A stretch of DNA of 41,442 bases, taken from contig JACPRD010000094.1 of assembly GCA_016190145.1 (NCBI GenBank), positions 1 to 41,442 on the forward strand, given 5' to 3'. Below are positions 39,109-41,442 of this stretch, one piece after another. The notes under the pieces were generated by a model, which was not told the origin of the DNA, did not search any database, and was given only the letters and a program-made list of their open reading frames with translations. Origin of the DNA: Planctomycetota bacterium (GTDB lineage Bacteria > Planctomycetota > MHYJ01 > WSZJ01). Numbering within the stretch: the stretch's first letter is position 1; every line of letters starts with the position of its first letter. Position numbers and translations under genes: made by a program.

Positions 39109-39247
39109 GAGCGCGAGCAGAATTCGATCTCCGTATCAGACGCCTGAGAGCGTGAGAAGAATTCGATCTACGGCGTGGTCGGACCTCGCTCGCTTCGCGA
39201 GTTCGCCCCGACCGCGCCTGCGATCGAATTCTTCTCACGCTCTCAGG
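39104..39247. repeat. CTGAGAGCG word repeat: two direct copies and one inverted
   Basis: Two direct copies (39104-39130 and 39143-39169) share CCTGAGAGCG and GAATTCGATCT. The complement of the second occurs at 39222-39247, a perfect 26-bp arm. Between them lies GGTCGG...CCGACC and CTCGC-GCGAG, so the whole folds as a branched hairpin. The first copy contains the recQ stop codon. Confidence 0.88.
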
Positions 39248-39262
39248 AAGTGCTTTGCCTCC

Positions 39263-39381
39263 CAGAGTTTGTGAAAAAATCGGCCTGGGGGCGGAGTCGG
39301 CCGGCACGTTCAGTCTTTGCCAACTGTGTGCCTTCCCGCCGGCCGGCGGAGCATCCCAGACCGATTTTTTCACAAACTCTG
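39263..39381. repeat. Inverted-repeat element containing 97-bp repeat copy B
   Basis: Arms at 39263-39289 and 39355-39381 match at 26 of 27 positions and begin CAGAGTTTGTGAAAAAATCGG. The core (39287-39383) is the second copy of the dispersed repeat found inverted at 28040-28136. The A/T-rich arm pair is absent from one end of copy A. It resembles a miniature inverted-repeat element, but no target duplication is evident. Confidence 0.85.
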
Positions 39382-39491
39382 AGCAGTGCGGTGCGGTCGG
39401 ACTTTGCTCGATCCGCTCGCGTTCACCGGGGGAGTGGAGGGCGCGGGTAGTTCAGAACGGCAGTGCAATCCAGAGTTCGGGCGGGAATTGA

Positions 39492-39521
39492 GCGGGGACG
39501 CCGGAGGTCCGGCGTCCCCGC
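39492..39521 (-). terminator. Strong hairpin after the 39538 gene
   Basis: CGGGGACGCCGGA (39493-39505) pairs perfectly with TCCGGCGTCCCCG (39508-39520) and one more pair outside, with a two-base gap between. On the minus strand it starts 17 bp after the stop of the exported protein gene. There is no T-tract; it is terminator-like by position. Confidence 0.6.
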
Positions 39522-39537
39522 GCGCTGGATTTCTCCC

Positions 39538-40389
39538 CTATTTGAACTTCTTGGTCGGATCGTCCGTCTCGAGGTCCACTTCGATGAGCAGGTCGCCCAT
39601 CCCCGGGCGGTAGTGAACCTGGCCATTGCCGCTGATCTGGACGGTCCTGGCGGTGACGGCGCCGAACAGCTCGGCATCACCGGTGACCTGGACTTCGCCC
39701 GACATGGCGTACACCGCCATCCACGCCGTGGACGTTCCCGCCATTTTCACGCCGTTGGACTTGGTCGTCGAGGAAAGCAGCCACAGGTCCCCCGGGTCGC
39801 CGTCGGGATTCACCTCGCCCGAGATGTCCGTCGAGCCCGAGACGAAGATCCGGACCGTGCCCGACGACACGTCGAGCGTTCCCTTGATATCGACCTCAGT
39901 GAAGTAATAGTCCCCCTCCGCGAGCGTCAGCGTGTCGCCCGCCTTCACCTCGAGCTTGCCGTCCTTCACCGCCGAATTGCCTTTCTCAGTCGCGGGGGCG
40001 GTCGCGTTGTCGTTGGCCGACGCCTTCGAGGCGATCCAGTCCGTCAGCGCGGGGAACGCGAGCGGGTCGGCCCCCTCAACGATGCTTCCCGTGATTTCCG
40101 TCTTCGTGCCTTTCTGCTCCACCTTTCCGCCTGACACCGCGTTCCCGCCGATCCTCGCGTTGCCCTCAAGGCGCACGAGGTCGTTGCTGCGAACGACCGC
40201 GTCGTCGGTGAACGACGGGGGAGTTCCGGGCGCGTACGCGTTCACGCCCGCGTTGCCGTCCATCTTGGCCTGGTCCTGCCCGTAGACCGCCTGAGCCCAC
40301 GGACGGATCTCCGTGGTGTCGCCGCCGCCCTGCGCCGGCGCCGTCCCGGCGAGGAGCGCCAGGGGCAGAACCCACATCAGCCTTCTCAT
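39538..40389 (-). CDS. Exported DUF7305-like beta-helix protein
   Basis: 283 residues with a signal peptide (MRRLMWVLPLALLAGTAPA). The rest is a repeating beta pattern: RLEGNARIGGNAVSGGK, ITGSIVEGADPL, TLTLAEGDYYFTEVDIKGTL, VRIFVSGSTDISGEVNPDGD, then AELFGAVTARTVQISGNGQV and HYRPGMGD. The last two segments are the signature of DUF7305, found in surface or pilus-associated proteins often called polymer-forming. It is likely secreted or surface-exposed. A near-ideal GGAGG lies six bases before ATG. It is 67 bp from a CAP-domain gene upstream, so the two may share a transcript. Confidence 0.74.
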   Translation of the reverse strand: MRRLMWVLPLALLAGTAPAQGGGDTTEIRPWAQAVYGQDQAKMDGNAGVNAYAPGTPPSFTDDAVVRSNDLVRLEGNARIGGNAVSGGKVEQKGTKTEITGSIVEGADPLAFPALTDWIASKASANDNATAPATEKGNSAVKDGKLEVKAGDTLTLAEGDYYFTEVDIKGTLDVSSGTVRIFVSGSTDISGEVNPDGDPGDLWLLSSTTKSNGVKMAGTSTAWMAVYAMSGEVQVTGDAELFGAVTARTVQISGNGQVHYRPGMGDLLIEVDLETDDPTKKFK

Positions 40390-40456
40390 GACGAACCTCC
40401 GTTTCAGAAATGTGGTCGGCGCCGGCCACGCCGGTGCCCGCCCCCGAATTCCGTTC

Positions 40457-41442
40457 TTATCCTGTCTTCGACCTGCCGAAATCCCACGTCCACCATCCCC
40501 CCGCCTGGCCCGTCCCGAGCGACCTGTGGTGCATCCGGATCATGTTCCGGTGGTGCGGCGCCGACCGGTAGAACGCCTCGAACGCCGCCCGCCCCGTCGA
40601 GCGCCCCGGCACGATGTTCTCGCCGATCCCCTCGCGGTCGCATTCGAAGCCGAAATGCGTCGCGCGCGCCCAGGGGCCCGCGAGCGCCGGGTCGGGCTCG
40701 ACGTGCACCAGTCGGCCTCTCTTCGACATGTACTCCGCGTGCGTTCTCGCGGCCTGGCACAGACCCTCGTCGAGACGAAGAAGCGGCCGCCCGAGCAGCG
40801 CGCGGTAATCGTTGAGCGCCTCGGCCGCGTCCCACTCGACCTCCGACACCAGCGTCCGCTGCTTCCGGTTCCACGCGAGCGTCGCGTCGTCCTGCTCCGC
40901 CGTCGTGCCGGGCTCCCAGTCGAGGCGGAGGCGGTCGAAGTCGACGGGCGCGTCGCGCCGGAGCGTGATCGACGACGGGACGGTCTGCGGGCGGACTCCC
41001 AGACCGGCGAGGCGCGAGTCGATCCACTCGATCCGCGCGAGCAGCTCGCGCTGGCCCGCGGAGATCGGCGCGATCCGGAGCCCGCCGTACTTCCCGAGAA
41101 AATCGCGGACCGCCTGGACCCGCCGGTCCACCTCCTCCTGACCCTCGCGCTCCGTGTAATTCTTCGACTGGATCGCCGTAACCGCGGCGAGGCGGAGTTC
41201 GAAAAGCTGGCGCCGGAGGTCGACCAGGCGGGCCCACGCGCGCCTGTCGGCGGTGCGGACGAGATTCTTCATCGTGACGCCGCGCCACTCCAGCAGGATC
41301 GCCAGGGCCTCCGCGCGCCAGTCCGCCTCGCGGGCGAGCAACTCGTCGATCGCGTCGCGCCGGGCCGCCTCCGTGACGCCGACGCGCGCGCGGTGGGCGA
41401 AAAGGGCGGGCTGAAGGGGTTCTTCGTCGCGCGGGGCGGGGG
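40457..41442 (-). CDS. CAP/SCP-domain protein, 5' end beyond the window
   Basis: At least 328 residues are visible; the frame stays open to the window edge, so the start lies outside. The C-terminal 130 residues form a CAP (cysteine-rich secretory protein / PR-1) domain: LNDYRALLGRPLLRLDEGLC, HAEYMSKRGRLVHVE, GENIVPGR, then AFEAFYRSAPHHRNMI and WWTWDFG. The His and Glu residues of the CAP cavity (HAEYM, GENI, HRNM) are present. The visible N-terminal part is a helical, charged region (LFELRLAAVTAIQSKNYTER, EEVDRRVQAVRDFL), perhaps coiled-coil. CAP proteins are usually secreted. Confidence 0.85.
   Translation of the reverse strand, partial: PAPRDEEPLQPALFAHRARVGVTEAARRDAIDELLAREADWRAEALAILLEWRGVTMKNLVRTADRRAWARLVDLRRQLFELRLAAVTAIQSKNYTEREGQEEVDRRVQAVRDFLGKYGGLRIAPISAGQRELLARIEWIDSRLAGLGVRPQTVPSSITLRRDAPVDFDRLRLDWEPGTTAEQDDATLAWNRKQRTLVSEVEWDAAEALNDYRALLGRPLLRLDEGLCQAARTHAEYMSKRGRLVHVEPDPALAGPWARATHFGFECDREGIGENIVPGRSTGRAAFEAFYRSAPHHRNMIRMHHRSLGTGQAGGWWTWDFGRSKTG

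Noticed and set aside
38975..39373. Minus-strand frame containing AGGKAHSWQRLNVPADSAP, similar to a plus-strand frame near 28060-28136.
   Set aside because: The similarity is explained by the 97-bp DNA repeat; neither frame has a credible start or family match.
1..41442. tRNA, rRNA, riboswitch, phage or transposase genes.
   Set aside because: No cloverleaf, conserved rRNA segment, known riboswitch core or recombinase motif was recognised on reading both strands.

Overview
The window is GC-rich bacterial chromosomal DNA, most plausibly from a member of the Planctomycetota or a close relative, probably a metagenome-derived genome. The evidence is a DUF1549/DUF1553 + Tat-exported DUF1501 + PPC-domain operon (9781-14924), an ECF sigma factor opening with a 'GFPSTVW' motif (28138-28869), an ASPIC/UnbV VCBS-repeat protein (32857-34671), a DUF4091 glycosidase-like protein (22756-26142), and many other exported proteins of unknown function. 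No rRNA, tRNA, CRISPR array, transposase or phage gene is visible.

Layout. 1-4019: a 21-bp tandem repeat, an epimerase/dehydratase, a protein with two L7/L12-C-terminal-like modules, and a three-domain universal stress protein. 4068-9646: an exported HEAT-like protein, an M2/M3-type zinc peptidase whose 3' end has apparently been split by a nucleotidyltransferase/small-protein cassette, and polyphosphate:AMP phosphotransferase. 9781-14924: the planctomycete secreted operon. 15183-17123: a benzoate-CoA-ligase-type acyl-CoA synthetase convergent with a NifX-like protein. 17263-21789: two exported proteins, a flavodoxin-fold reductase, two tiny membrane proteins, a lipoprotein and a decayed mazF. 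21805-35345: a long minus-strand run holding a methyltransferase, a three-gene operon (DUF4091, YciI-like, clan-CD-peptidase-like), a sigma factor, a subtilase with FG-GAP repeats, UnbV and vapBC. 35498-41442: a PadR/HAAS pair, a second nucleotidyltransferase/small-protein pair, RecQ, an exported DUF7305-like protein and a partial CAP protein.

No classical defence island or biosynthetic cluster is present. The most unusual content lies between genes. Several intergenic gaps carry hairpins built from short tandem 'words', with a different word at each locus (1181-1377, 14931-15100, 19454-19608, 39104-39247); related word arrays lie at 7-120, 8111-8138, 22624-22641 and 22694-22738. A separate 97-bp element occurs twice, inverted, at 28040-28136 and 39287-39383 (about 82% identical by my hand alignment). 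These elements abut or enter stop codons.

The second notable structure is at 7261-8059. The last codons of the peptidase gene recur 745 bp downstream as a ghost 3' end, bracketing the nucleotidyltransferase cassette, as if the cassette had inserted into the gene and supplied a replacement C-terminus. Together with vapBC, the second cassette and the mazF remnant, this suggests repeated turnover of toxin-antitoxin-like modules. All functional calls rest on reading motifs by eye; no database search was run.
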